Shown here piece by piece: positions 41,618 through 50,600 of a DNA stretch of 64,000 nt. The stretch lies in contig NZ_JAGGJP010000001.1 in NCBI RefSeq assembly GCF_017872975.1, positions 62,001-126,000 of the forward strand. Direction: 5' to 3'. The notes beneath the pieces were generated by a model, which was not told the DNA's origin, did not search any database, and was given only the letters and a program-made list of their open reading frames with translations. Every line of letters begins with the position of its first letter. Position 1 is the stretch's first letter. The position numbers and the translations under genes are program-made. This DNA comes from Rubellimicrobium aerolatum. Lineage in GTDB: Bacteria > Pseudomonadota > Alphaproteobacteria > Rhodobacterales > Rhodobacteraceae.

Positions 41618-42460
41618 ATGAAGTGGCAGGGGCGGCGCGGCAGCAGCAACATCGAGGATCGGCGGCGCATGGGCGGCGGCGGGGCCGCCATCGGGGGCGC
41701 CGGCGGCGTCGGCGTCCTGGCCATCGTCCTCATCGGCTACTTCCTGGGCGTGGACCTGACCCCGCTCCTCAACGGCGGCGCGGGCGGGACGATCCAGAGC
41801 GGCCCCGTGGAGATCACCGAGGCCGACGAGCAGGCGGCGCAGTTCGCCAAGGTCACCCTCGCCGACACCGAGGAGGTCTGGGCCGGCATCTTCCGCGACC
41901 AGCTCGGCCAGGAGTATCAGCCGACGACGCTGGTCCTGTTCAAGGGCGCGGTGCAATCGGGTTGCGGCGGGGCGAGCGCCCAGACGGGGCCGTTCTACTG
42001 CCCGGCGGACCAGCGGGTCTATCTCGACACGGATTTCTTCCTCCTGATGGACCGGCAGCTCGGTGCCGGGGGCGACTTCGCGGCGGCCTACGTGGTGGCT
42101 CACGAGGTGGGGCACCATGTGCAGGACCTCCTGGGCATCCTGTCCGAGGCGCAGCGCGGCCGCCAGCAGGGCGCGGACAGCGCGGCGGTGCGGGTGGAGC
42201 TCCAGGCCGACTGCTTCGCGGGCGTTTGGGCCTATTTCGCGCAGAACCAGCTCGGCACGCTGGAGCAGGGCGACATCGAGGAGGCGCTGAACGCGGCCGA
42301 GCGGATCGGCGACGACACGCTCCAGCGCGAGGCGGGGCAGGCGGTGCGGCCCGACAGCTTCACCCATGGCACCAGCGAGCAGCGGGAAAGGTGGTTCTAT
42401 ATCGGCTTCCGGTCCGGCGACATCGGGCAGTGCGACACGTTCCGTGCGACGACCCTTTGA
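41618..42460 (+). CDS. ypfJ: YpfJ-type neutral zinc metallopeptidase
   Basis: 280-aa membrane-anchored protein. A glycine-rich N-terminus (MKWQGRRGSSNIEDRR) precedes one membrane span (about 29-48); the periplasmic domain has two Cys (SGCGGA and FYCPADQ), the zinc motif HEVGHH at 162-167 and ELQADCFAGVWA with the third ligand. The ending SGDIGQCDTF matches the family. Substrate unknown. The only gene before the tRNA-Leu. Confidence 0.88.
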   Translation: MKWQGRRGSSNIEDRRRMGGGGAAIGGAGGVGVLAIVLIGYFLGVDLTPLLNGGAGGTIQSGPVEITEADEQAAQFAKVTLADTEEVWAGIFRDQLGQEYQPTTLVLFKGAVQSGCGGASAQTGPFYCPADQRVYLDTDFFLLMDRQLGAGGDFAAAYVVAHEVGHHVQDLLGILSEAQRGRQQGADSAAVRVELQADCFAGVWAYFAQNQLGTLEQGDIEEALNAAERIGDDTLQREAGQAVRPDSFTHGTSEQRERWFYIGFRSGDIGQCDTFRATTL

Positions 42461-42530
42461 CGAGGATCGCCCGGGCGGGTTAGAGCGTCGGGGCGGCCCG
42501 CAAATCGCGGGCCAGGTCGGAAAGCGCCGC

Positions 42531-42614
42531 GGGGGTGTGGCGGAATGGTAGACGCGTCTGACTCAAAATCAGATTTCGCGAGAAGTGTCGGTTCGAGTCC
42601 GACCACCCCTACCA
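42531..42614 (+). tRNA. tRNA-Leu (anticodon CAA)
   Basis: 84-nt tRNA including encoded CCA. Acceptor GGGGGTG pairs with CACCCCT (first pair G-U). D-arm TGGCGGAATGGTAGACGCG, anticodon stem TCTGA/TCAGA with loop CTCAAAA (anticodon CAA, codon UUG), a long class-II variable arm (TTCGCGAGAA), and T-loop GGTTCGAGTCC. All hallmarks of tRNA-Leu are present. Confidence 0.95.
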
Positions 42615-42767
42615 GCGCTTCAGTCCGGCCAGTCCCGGGATCGCGCGCCCGGTGAAGCCGGTAGCCCGGCGGCCCGGGCGGGAGCCTCATCACAGGGGCC
42701 TCGGGCACGACGGCCTGCGTCGGATGGCCTTCGGCGTCCTGGGTGGGATGCCAGGGAACGGGGCGGG

Positions 42768-44024
42768 TCATGCGCCGGCCTCGTCCGATCCGCCATCCGA
42801 CAGGAAGAACCGCACCATCTCGCGGCTCGCGTCGGGGCCGAGGGGGTCGGTGTAGGAGCCGGCCGGGCTGCCGCCGGACCAAGCGTGGCCCAGCCCGTGG
42901 AGCGTCCACTGCTCCAGCACGGCATCGCCGTCGTCGTCGCGGTGGACGGCGCGGGTGTAGGCCACGCCGCCGGGCGAGCGGCCCCGCGTCACCTCGGCCT
43001 GGTGGGGGAGGCCGGCGCGGGCCTGGGCCGCCACCTCGTCGGCGTTGACCGGGTGCACGGTGCCGTCGCGGTCGCCGTGGAAGACGATGGTGCGGGTCGG
43101 GCGGGTCCGGCCGCCATGGCGGGCCGTGTCGGGGCCGCCGCCCTGCCGCATCGCCGCGAAGGCCGAGCCCATGTCGCGCGCCGCGCCGCAGGCAAGGCCG
43201 GAATGGACGCCGACGGCGGCGAAGAGATCGGGATAGGCTGCGCCCATGATGGCGGCCTTGGCCCCGCCCGCCGACAGGCCGGCGACGTAGACGCGTCCCT
43301 CGGCCACCGGCAGCTCGGCCATCACGGCGCGGACGATGCCGGCGATGAGCGACGGCTCGCCCCGGTCGCGCTGCTGGTCGGCGGCGTTGAACCAGTTCCA
43401 GCACCGCTGCATGTTCGCGGCCTGCGTCTGGCCGGGATAGGCGACGAGGAAGCCGATCTCCTCGGCCAGCTCGTTCATGCGGGTTCCGGCGGCGAAGTCG
43501 TCGGGCGACTGCGTGCAGCCGTGCAGCATGACGATCAGCGGCAGGGGCTGGCCGTCGAAGGTCGAGGGCACGTAGAGCTTGTAGGGCCGCGCGCCGGCGG
43601 CGTTGGCGAAGCTGCGCTCCTCGAAGCGCGCGCCGGGGGGCAGGTCCGCGCGGCCCGAGGGGACGGGGCGCGGCAGGCCGTCGCGCAGGTGCGGCATGAG
43701 GTCGTCGAGGCCGGCCGGGCCCGTCATGCGGCCCATGAGGGCGCGGAGCTGCTCGGGCACGGCGGGGGGCTCGGCCGGGGGCTTGGCCGGGGGCGCGGTC
43801 CAGGGGCCGGTGGGGTCGCCGGCGGGCGGCACCATGTCGATGGGACGGGACGCACCGGCGCGGAAGGCCGGGGCGCGGCCGGGCGCGGGGTCGGGCGCGG
43901 GGTCGGGCGCGGGGTCGGGCGCCGGGCGGGCCCGGCCTTGCAGGAGGGCCATGGCCTCGTCGAGCCGGCCTTCGCGGGTGAGGCGCGTGGCCTCGGTCAT
44001 GTCGATCCGGGGGATCGTGGGCAT
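42768..44024 (-). CDS. PHB depolymerase-type esterase
   Basis: 418-aa alpha/beta hydrolase of the esterase/PHB depolymerase family. ATG 44024 follows GAAGGAGCCC. N-terminal 150 residues are Pro/Ala-rich and low-complexity, with an (APDP)n tract. The hydrolase core begins near KLYVPSTFDGQPLPLIVMLHGCTQ (oxyanion region), nucleophile elbow GLSAGGAKA, later Asp in VFHGDRDGTVHP and His in LHGLGHAWSGG. No Sec signal, so probably intracellular. The next gene upstream is a ribbon-helix-helix regulator, a recurring pairing. Confidence 0.87.
   Translation of the reverse strand: MPTIPRIDMTEATRLTREGRLDEAMALLQGRARPAPDPAPDPAPDPAPGRAPAFRAGASRPIDMVPPAGDPTGPWTAPPAKPPAEPPAVPEQLRALMGRMTGPAGLDDLMPHLRDGLPRPVPSGRADLPPGARFEERSFANAAGARPYKLYVPSTFDGQPLPLIVMLHGCTQSPDDFAAGTRMNELAEEIGFLVAYPGQTQAANMQRCWNWFNAADQQRDRGEPSLIAGIVRAVMAELPVAEGRVYVAGLSAGGAKAAIMGAAYPDLFAAVGVHSGLACGAARDMGSAFAAMRQGGGPDTARHGGRTRPTRTIVFHGDRDGTVHPVNADEVAAQARAGLPHQAEVTRGRSPGGVAYTRAVHRDDDGDAVLEQWTLHGLGHAWSGGSPAGSYTDPLGPDASREMVRFFLSDGGSDEAGA
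43881..43916. repeat. 12-bp tandem repeat inside the esterase gene
   Basis: GGGCGCGGGGTC three times without change, with degenerate copies on both sides. In frame it codes for Ala-Pro-Asp-Pro. Like the permease repeat at 5024, unit length is 12 bp. Confidence 0.9.
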
Positions 44025-44133
44025 CGGAAGGGCTCCTTCGCGCGGGCCCGCAGGCCGATGGGGGGAGGCCGCGCGGGGCGCGACGGGGAGAGTGTCGGAA
44101 CGGGGCGGCAGGGGGACGCGGATCAAGACGGGG

Positions 44134-44550
44134 TCAGCGCAGGCGGTCGGCGAGCGCCGCCTTGACGGCCGGGGAGGCGGAGAGCGCGCCCAGGACGTGC
44201 AGCGAGGCGATGGTGCGCCGCGCCAGGTCCGGCGGCACGTCCGGGGCGATCACGGCGAGGCCGAGGACCTGGATGTGCAGCATCTCGCCCGCCGCCTCGG
44301 CCGTTTCGAGGTCGGCGCGGGTGTAATGGCGCAGGCCGAGGTCGAGCTCGTGCCGGGCGACGGACTGCCGCACGGCGTCGTTCTGGCGGTCGAGCTGGTT
44401 GCGGATCGCCGTGCGGATGAAGTCGGTGCGGTTGGAATAGAACCCCTCGCGCACCAGGAGGTCGATCTGGCCCAGGTCCACGTAACCGAGGTTGATGGTG
44501 ATCTTCTCGGAGTCCGGCAGGCGGGGCCGCAGCTCGTGAACCTTGCCCAT
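44134..44550 (-). CDS. CopG/ribbon-helix-helix regulator
   Basis: Predicted small DNA-binding protein. ATG 44550 (MGKVHELRPR) gives 138 aa and has AGAGGAT upstream; ATG 44562 is also possible. The ribbon-helix-helix motif is seen as KITINLGYVDLGQIDLL followed by GFYSNRTDFIRTAIRNQL. A much longer in-frame start at 44739 has a strong AGGAGG but would add a 63-residue low-complexity head. The esterase gene follows after 109 nt. Likely autoregulated through the palindrome just upstream. Confidence 0.82.
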   Translation of the reverse strand: MGKVHELRPRLPDSEKITINLGYVDLGQIDLLVREGFYSNRTDFIRTAIRNQLDRQNDAVRQSVARHELDLGLRHYTRADLETAEAAGEMLHIQVLGLAVIAPDVPPDLARRTIASLHVLGALSASPAVKAALADRLR

Positions 44551-44569
44551 GTCGTTCGCCATCCTCTTG

Positions 44570-44585
44570 CCATCCATGTGGATGG
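44570..44585. promoter_or_regulatory. palindrome upstream of the CopG-type gene
   Basis: CCATCCATGTGGATGG: two 7-bp half-sites CCATCCA/TGGATGG around a 2-bp centre, 20 nt before ATG 44550, next to a TTTACCAT -10-like sequence. It suits a dimeric ribbon-helix-helix operator. Confidence 0.55.
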
Positions 44586-44811
44586 TAAATTGTGCCGCAG
44601 CGCGGCGAAGGCAAGAGGGGCGGCGGGGGCGTGACGTGGCGGAACGGGCGCGGGCCGGGGCGCGGGGCCCCGGGGTCGGGGTGTCGGGGAACGCGGCGCG
44701 GGGGGCGTCGGGTCCGGTGTCGTCGGATATGGTCGTCATGGTCGCGGCCCTCCTGTCCTGCGTTGCTCGGGTCCGGGGCCACGCGAGCGGGGCGCGGCTG
44801 GTCCGGTGCGA

Positions 44812-44872
44812 TCAAGGTCTCACGAGGGCCTTAACCGAGTCTGACAGCTACGAACGATGGGTGTTGCGCGGG
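44812..44872 (-). repeat. intergenic element, copy 3 (diverged)
   Basis: On the minus strand: CGCGCAACACCC, CGTTCGTAGCTGTC, then GGTTAAGGCC and CGTGAGACC. Word order matches copies 1 and 2, but the terminal hairpin is weak. Confidence 0.6.
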
Positions 44873-44984
44873 AAAAGTCTTTCCTGGCCAGCGGGTTGGC
44901 GGGGAAGGTCAAGAAAGGATGAAGGCCGAATCGGGCCCCGGCCCGGTGCTTCGGGCAGGCGGCGGGGCGGGGCCGGCCCCGGAA

Positions 44985-45539
44985 TCAGGGGATGATGCGG
45001 GTGTACTTCGTGCCTTCGACCGTCGCGCCCATGCGGAGGCCGGACTGGGCGAAGACCACGGCGATGACTGGGGAGAGGGTCGTCGTGGTGTCGGCCCGCA
45101 GCACCTCGCCCTGGTCGATCACGGCATAGTCGAGGTCGGCCCCGGCGACCCAGCCCGCCGAGGCGCGGAACGCCGCGAGGGCGTCGGGGGTCATGAAGAA
45201 CAGCGCGTGGCTGTATTGCTGCGCGCCGATCTGGAGGCCCGCCGAGGCGGCGGTGGCCGAGTAGTAGTCCACGGAGGTGTTGCCGACCCGCAGCGCGCCG
45301 GTCCCGTAGGAGCCGCCGAGGCCGAGCCCGACCTCGGTCACGACGGGCATGACGAGGATGCCGGAGGCGCGGCCCGCGAGGTCGCGGGTGCCGGGATAGG
45401 TGGAGTAGAGGAAGCTCAGCGCGCTGTCCACGCGGGCGTCGATGATGGCCGCGCCGCCGGAGCCGACGCCGTTGGCGCAGCCCGCGAGGAGGGGGGCCGC
45501 CGCCAGCGACAGGAAGGAGCGCCTGGAGAGAATCGTCAT
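44985..45539 (-). CDS. YSC84-family lipoprotein with twin-arginine-like signal
   Basis: 184 aa from ATG 45539. The N-terminus shows LSRRSFLSLAAA followed by the lipobox LLAGC, so it is probably a lipoprotein that may use Tat. The remainder matches the Ysc84 actin/lipid-binding domain: GILVMPVVTEVGLGLGGSYG, YYSATAASAGLQIGAQ, DALAAFRASAGWVAGADL. Location is presumably periplasmic membrane face. Function in bacteria is unknown. Confidence 0.83.
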   Translation of the reverse strand: MTILSRRSFLSLAAAPLLAGCANGVGSGGAAIIDARVDSALSFLYSTYPGTRDLAGRASGILVMPVVTEVGLGLGGSYGTGALRVGNTSVDYYSATAASAGLQIGAQQYSHALFFMTPDALAAFRASAGWVAGADLDYAVIDQGEVLRADTTTTLSPVIAVVFAQSGLRMGATVEGTKYTRIIP

Positions 45540-45919
45540 GGTCACCGCCCGATGCTTCGCCGGCCTTGTTCCCGGCCGTTGGGCCGGAGTCTAGCCCGCT
45601 TTGGGGGCGGCTGTCACCGGCCGATTCCGGGGGTGGGCGGATCGGCCGATCCTTGCGCGGCGGGCGGGGCGGCGGGGGCCGTGCCCCCCGGGGCGCGAGG
45701 GAGGCGATGGCGGGCTGAAGCCCGCCCTGCGTGGCCCGGTCGGCGGAAGGCGCCTCCCTGCGGGGGCGGGACGGGCGCGACGGCGGGTGGGGCTTCACCC
45801 CGCCATGGCGACCGTGGCTCCGGGCGGTGCCGTGGCATGGTGGGGTGGCCCCCATCCTACGGAGGCGTCGGGCGTGGGTCCGGGCGTCGGGCGGCGGGAC
45901 CGCCCGACGCCCGGACCCG
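45540..45919. other. 380-nt gap with REP-like hairpins, hemB side
   Basis: No gene supported. Two hairpins are seen: GGCGGGCT-GA-AGCCCGCC (45709-45726) and a related weaker one near 45783-45805. They follow the hemB stop on its strand and could be terminators. Confidence 0.5.
45709..45726. repeat. REP-like palindrome GGCGGGCTGAAGCCCGCC
   Basis: Perfect 8-bp stem with a 2-nt centre. Same motif class as 21742-21760 and 30411-30434, each near a gene end. Confidence 0.6.
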
Positions 45920-46918
45920 TCAGCCGTTCAGCGCGCGCGCCGCCTCGGGGGCGTAGTAGGTGAGGACGCCGTCGCAGCCCGCGCGCTTGAAGGCGAGAAG
46001 GCTCTCGATCATCACGCGGGGGCCGTCGAGCCAGCCGTTGGCCTCGGCGGCGCGCAGCATCGCGTATTCGCCGGAGACCTGATAGGCGAAGGTCGGCACG
46101 CCGAACTCGTCCTTCACGCGGCGGCAGATGTCGAGATAGGGCATCCCCGGCTTGACCATCACCATGTCGGCCCCTTCGGACAGGTCGCGCGCCACGAGGC
46201 GCAGCGCCTCGGCGGAGTTGCCGGGGTCCATCTGGTAGGTCTTCTTCTCGCCCTTGAGGGCGGCGGTCGCGCCCACGGCGTCGCGGAAGGGGCCGTAGAA
46301 GGCGGAGGCGTATTTCGCGGCGTAGCTGAGGATCGTGGTGTTCTGGAAGCCCTCGGATTCGAGCGCCCGGCGGATCGCGCCGATGCGGCCGTCCATCATG
46401 TCGGAGGGGCCGAGGATGTCGGCGCCGGACGCGGCCTGGGCGAGGGCCATCCTCACGAGGGCGTCCACGGTGCGGTCGTTGACGATCTCGCCGTCCTCCA
46501 CGAAGCCGTCGTGGCCGTCGATGTTGTAGGGGTCGAGCGCGATGTCGGTCATCACCGCGACCTCGGGCACCGCGTCCTTGATGGCGCGGATGGCGCGGTT
46601 CGTCAGGTTGTCGGGGTTCCAGGCCTCGGAGCAGTCCGCCGTGCGATGCTCCATGGCGGTGTAGGGGAAGAGGCACATCGCGGGGATGCCGAGCCTGCGG
46701 GCCTCCTGCGCGGCCTCCACGGCGCGATCCACGGTCAGGCGGTGGACGCCGGGCATGGAGGGGACCGGGACGGATTCGGCGGTCCCCTGCATCAGGAAGA
46801 TCGGCCAGATCAGGTCGGAGGGGGTGAGCGAGGTTTCCCGCACCAGGGCGCGCAGCGCGGGGGTGGCGCGCAGGCGGCGGAGGCGCGCGGTCGGGAAGGG
46901 GGCGGGGGCTTGGGTCAT
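45920..46918 (-). CDS. hemB: delta-aminolevulinic acid dehydratase (porphobilinogen synthase)
   Basis: Joins two ALA molecules to porphobilinogen in heme and chlorophyll synthesis. The metal-site region reads MTDIALDPYNIDGHDG, the Asp-rich form without the zinc Cys triad. Two Schiff-base lysines: SYAAKYASAFYGPF and MVMVKPGMPYLD. 332 aa from ATG 46918, a normal size. Lead region RLRRLRATPALRALVRET is the usual N-terminal arm. Confidence 0.95.
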   Translation of the reverse strand: MTQAPAPFPTARLRRLRATPALRALVRETSLTPSDLIWPIFLMQGTAESVPVPSMPGVHRLTVDRAVEAAQEARRLGIPAMCLFPYTAMEHRTADCSEAWNPDNLTNRAIRAIKDAVPEVAVMTDIALDPYNIDGHDGFVEDGEIVNDRTVDALVRMALAQAASGADILGPSDMMDGRIGAIRRALESEGFQNTTILSYAAKYASAFYGPFRDAVGATAALKGEKKTYQMDPGNSAEALRLVARDLSEGADMVMVKPGMPYLDICRRVKDEFGVPTFAYQVSGEYAMLRAAEANGWLDGPRVMIESLLAFKRAGCDGVLTYYAPEAARALNG

Positions 46919-47056
46919 GGCGGTCGCCTCGGGTCCGGGGATCGGGTTTGGGGTGGCACGATCGGGGCGCAAGCTCAAGGCGTTGAGCGGGACTAGGCGC
47001 GGGGCGAGGGCTGGGCTAGGGTCGCCGGGTTGGATGAAGGACGGACCGGCCGGCGC

Positions 47057-47581
47057 GTGGATTGGACGAGGATACTGCTCGACGCGATCGACCTGCGGTC
47101 GTTCTCGAACGTCTGGTTCTGGATCGTGGTCGCCGTGGCCTGGTCCTCGGCCGGGCATTGGGTGCTGGGCGTCCCCTACGACATGGTGCTGCGGGCGCGG
47201 CGCGAGGGCGGGCAGGCGCTTGCGGACCTGCGGGACCTGACGCGGTTCATGGCGGGGCGGATCGCCGGTGCGGCGCGGGGGGCGGGGCTCTGGCTCGCGG
47301 GGGTCGGGGCCTTCGCGCTGACCGGGCTGGCGGTGATGGGCTTCTGGTATGGCGCGGAGTTCGCGCAGGCCCTGTGCTTCCTGGGGGTGCCGCTGGCGGG
47401 GGTGGCGGGGCTGACCGTCCGGGCGGCGCAGCGGATCGAGGCGGAGGAGCCGGAGGGCGAGGAGCTGGCGCGGCGGCTGTGGCGGCTGCGGGCGGCGATC
47501 CAGGGGATCGGGCTGGTCGCGATCTTCGCGACGGCGACCCATGGGATGGCGCGGAACCTGCTCGCCTTGCAGGGGCTGTGA
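47057..47581 (+). CDS. small multi-span membrane protein (the so-called SufBCD component family)
   Basis: 174 aa from GTG 47057 (MDWTRILLDAIDLRSFSN); TTG 47030 is an alternative. Four hydrophobic segments. It resembles a Rhodobacterales family often named component of SufBCD complex, but there is no suf gene nearby and nothing in the sequence shows an Fe-S role. Motif VWFWIVVAVAWSSAGHWVLGVPYDMV is typical. Function unknown. mfd begins 44 nt downstream. Confidence 0.75.
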   Translation: MDWTRILLDAIDLRSFSNVWFWIVVAVAWSSAGHWVLGVPYDMVLRARREGGQALADLRDLTRFMAGRIAGAARGAGLWLAGVGAFALTGLAVMGFWYGAEFAQALCFLGVPLAGVAGLTVRAAQRIEAEEPEGEELARRLWRLRAAIQGIGLVAIFATATHGMARNLLALQGL

Positions 47582-47590
47582 GGGGCGGCG

Positions 47591-47618
47591 TTGACACCGC
47601 GCGGCGGCGCGGTAGGTG
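47591..47618 (+). promoter_or_regulatory. promoter for mfd, nearly leaderless
   Basis: TTGACA (47591-47596), 16-nt spacer, TAGGTG (47613-47618). The ATG is at 47626, so the expected transcription start lies almost at the start codon. Confidence 0.5.
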
Positions 47619-47625
47619 AGGCCCC

Positions 47626-50600
47626 ATGCGGCAGAACCCCAATCACATCACCGTCGGCGGCGCCCCCGAGGGGCATGACGCGCGGCTGGTCCTTCAGGAG
47701 ATCGAGCGGGCGGGCTGCTGCGTGCTGCACGTCGCGCGGGATGACCGGCGGCTGGCGGCGATGCAGGCCGCGCTGGCGTTCCACGATCCGGGGCTGCCGG
47801 TGTTCGTGTTCCCGGCCTGGGACGCGCTGCCCTTCGACCGGGTGTCGCCCAACCCCGAGATCGCGGCGCAGCGGATGGCGACGCTGGCGGCGCTGGTGCA
47901 CGGGATGCCCGAGCGGTTCGTGGTGCTGACCACGCTGAACGCGGCGACGCAGCGGGTGCCGGCGCGGGACACGCTGCGGGACGCCGCGTTCTCGGCCCGC
48001 GTGGGGGACCGGGTGGAGGAAGGGGCGCTGCGGGGATTCCTGTCGCGCATGGGGTTCAGCCAGAGCCCGACGGTGACGGAGCCGGGCGACTACGCGGTGC
48101 GGGGCGGGCTGATCGACGTGTGGCCGCCGGGGCATCCGTCGCCGGTGCGGCTCGACTTCTTCGGGGACACGCTGGACGGGGTGCGCCGGTTCGACGCCAT
48201 GACGCAGCGGACGACCGAGAAGCTGTCGGTGGTGGAGTTCGCGCCGGTGTCGGAGGTGATCCTCGACGAGGCGGCGATCACGCGGTTCCGGCAGAACTAC
48301 CGCATCGAGTTCGGGGCGGCGGGGACGGACGATCCGCTGTATGAGGCGGTGAGCGCCGGGCGCAAGCACGCGGGGATGGAGCATTGGCTCGCGTTCTTCC
48401 ACGAGCGGCTGGAGACGCTGTTCGACTACCTGCCCAAGGCCACGGTCACGCTGGACGACCAGGTCGAGCCGGCGCGGGAGGCGCGCTGGGCGGCGATCGA
48501 GGACGCCTACGAGGCGCGGCGGACGGCGCTGCACGAGCGGGGCCGGATGGATTCGGTCTACAAGCCGGCGCCGCCGAAGCTGCTCTATCTCGACGAGGCG
48601 GCCTGGGACGCCGCGCTGGCCGACCGGCGGGCGCTGCGGTTCAGCCCGTTGAAGGTGCCGACCGGGCCGGGGGTGATCGACGCGGGCGGGCGGATCGGGC
48701 GGGACTTCGCGCCCGAGCGGCAGAACGAGAAGCTGTCGCTGTTCGGGGCGCTGAACGCCCATGTCCAGGCGCGGCTGGAGCACGGGCCGGTGGTGATCGC
48801 CAGCTATTCCGAGGGCGCGCGCGAGCGGCTGATGGGGTTGCTGGAGGACGAGGGGGCGGGGGAGACGATCCCCGTCACCGACTTCTCGCGCGTCGGCAAG
48901 CGGGGCATCCATCTGGCGGTCTGGCCGCTGGAGCATGGCTACGAGGCGCCGGGGCTCACGGTGGTCTCGGAGCAGGACGTGCTGGGCGACCGGCTGATCC
49001 GGCAGACGCGCCGGAAGCGGCGGGCCGAGAACTTCCTGACGGAGGTGAACGCGCTGACGCCCGGCGACCTCGTGGTGCACGTGGATCACGGGGTCGGGCG
49101 CTACCTGGGGCTGGAGGTGCTGCGCGCGCTGGGCGCGGCGCACGAGTGTCTCGCCATCGAATACGCCGAGAACTCCAAGCTCTACCTGCCGGTCGAGAAC
49201 ATCGAGCTGCTGTCGCGTTTCGGGCACGAGGAGGGCCTTCTCGACAAGCTGGGGGCCGGGGCGTGGCAGGCGCGCAAGGCCCGGCTGAAGGAGCGCATCA
49301 AGCTGGCGGCGGAGCGGCTGATCCGCACGGCAGCCGAGCGGGCCTTGCGGAAGGCCCCGGAGCTGGAACCGCCTGACGGCATCTGGGAGCAGTTCCTGGC
49401 GCGGTTCCCCTATGCCGAGACCGATGACCAGTTGCAGGCCATCGAGGACGTGCTGGGGGATCTGGATTCGGGCAACCCGATGGACCGGCTGATCTGCGGC
49501 GACGTGGGCTTCGGCAAGACCGAAGTGGCGATCCGCGCCGCCTTCGTCGCGGCCATGTCGGGGGTGCAGGTGGCGGTGGTCGCGCCGACGACGCTGCTGG
49601 CGCGGCAGCACTACCGCACCTTCGCCGAGCGGTTCCGGGGCTTCCCGCTGGAGGTGCGGCCCCTGTCGCGCTTCGTGAGCGCCAAGGAGGCGGCGCAGAC
49701 GCGGGACGGGATCGCCAAGGGGACCGTGGACATCGTGGTGGGCACCCATGCGGTGCTGGCCAAGGGGGTGAAATTCGCGAACCTCGGTCTGCTGGTCATC
49801 GACGAGGAGCAGCATTTCGGCGTCGCGCACAAGGAGCGGCTGAAGGAGCTGCGGTCGGACATCCACGTGCTGACGCTGACGGCGACGCCGATCCCGCGGA
49901 CGCTGCAACTGTCGCTGTCGGGGGTGCGCGACCTGTCGGTGATCGGGACGCCGCCGATCGACCGGCTGGCGATCCGCACCTATGTGAGCGAGTTCGACAC
50001 CATCACCGTGCGCGAGGCGCTGCTGCGCGAGAGGTATCGCGGCGGGCAGAGCTTCTTCGTGGTGCCGCGCCTCTCGGACCTGCCGGAGATGGAGGACTGG
50101 CTGCGGCGCGAGGTGCCGGAGGTGTCCTTCGTCGTGGCGCATGGGCAGATGGCGGCGGGCGAGCTCGATGACCGCATGAACGCCTTCTATGACGGGAAAT
50201 ACGACGTGCTGATGGCGACGAGCATCGTCGAGTCGGGGCTGGATATCCCCACCGCCAACACGATGGTCGTCTGGCGGGCCGACATGTTCGGGCTCGCGCA
50301 GCTGTATCAGATCCGGGGGCGCGTCGGGCGGGCCAAGACGCGGGCCTATGCGTATCTGACCACCCGGCCCCGGCAGAAGCTGACGCCGCAGGCGGAGCGG
50401 CGGTTGCGGGTGCTGGGGAGCATCGATTCGCTGGGCGCGGGGTTCCAGCTCGCGTCGCAGGACCTCGACATCCGGGGCGCGGGGAACCTGCTGGGCGAGG
50501 AGCAGTCCGGGCAGATCCGCGAGGTCGGATTCGAGCTGTATCAGCAGATGCTGGAGGAGGAGATCGACCGGCTGCGGTCGGGGCAGGGCGAGCTGGTGGA

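Larger units (their letters stand above)
44551..44984. other. 434-nt region between the CopG-type gene and the YSC84-type gene
   Basis: Contains the CopG-type operator candidate (44570-44585), an in-frame ATG with AGGAGG (44739, minus strand) that could start a small leader ORF or an extended regulator, and a diverged copy of the CGTTCGT element (44812-44872, minus strand). No separate gene is supported. The plus strand is G-rich here, in contrast to the left part of the window. Confidence 0.6.

Noticed and set aside
42000-46000. replication origin in the skew-switch region
   Set aside because: No DnaA-box cluster, AT-rich unwinding segment or origin-linked genes such as hemE or dnaA were seen; kept only as one explanation of the skew change.
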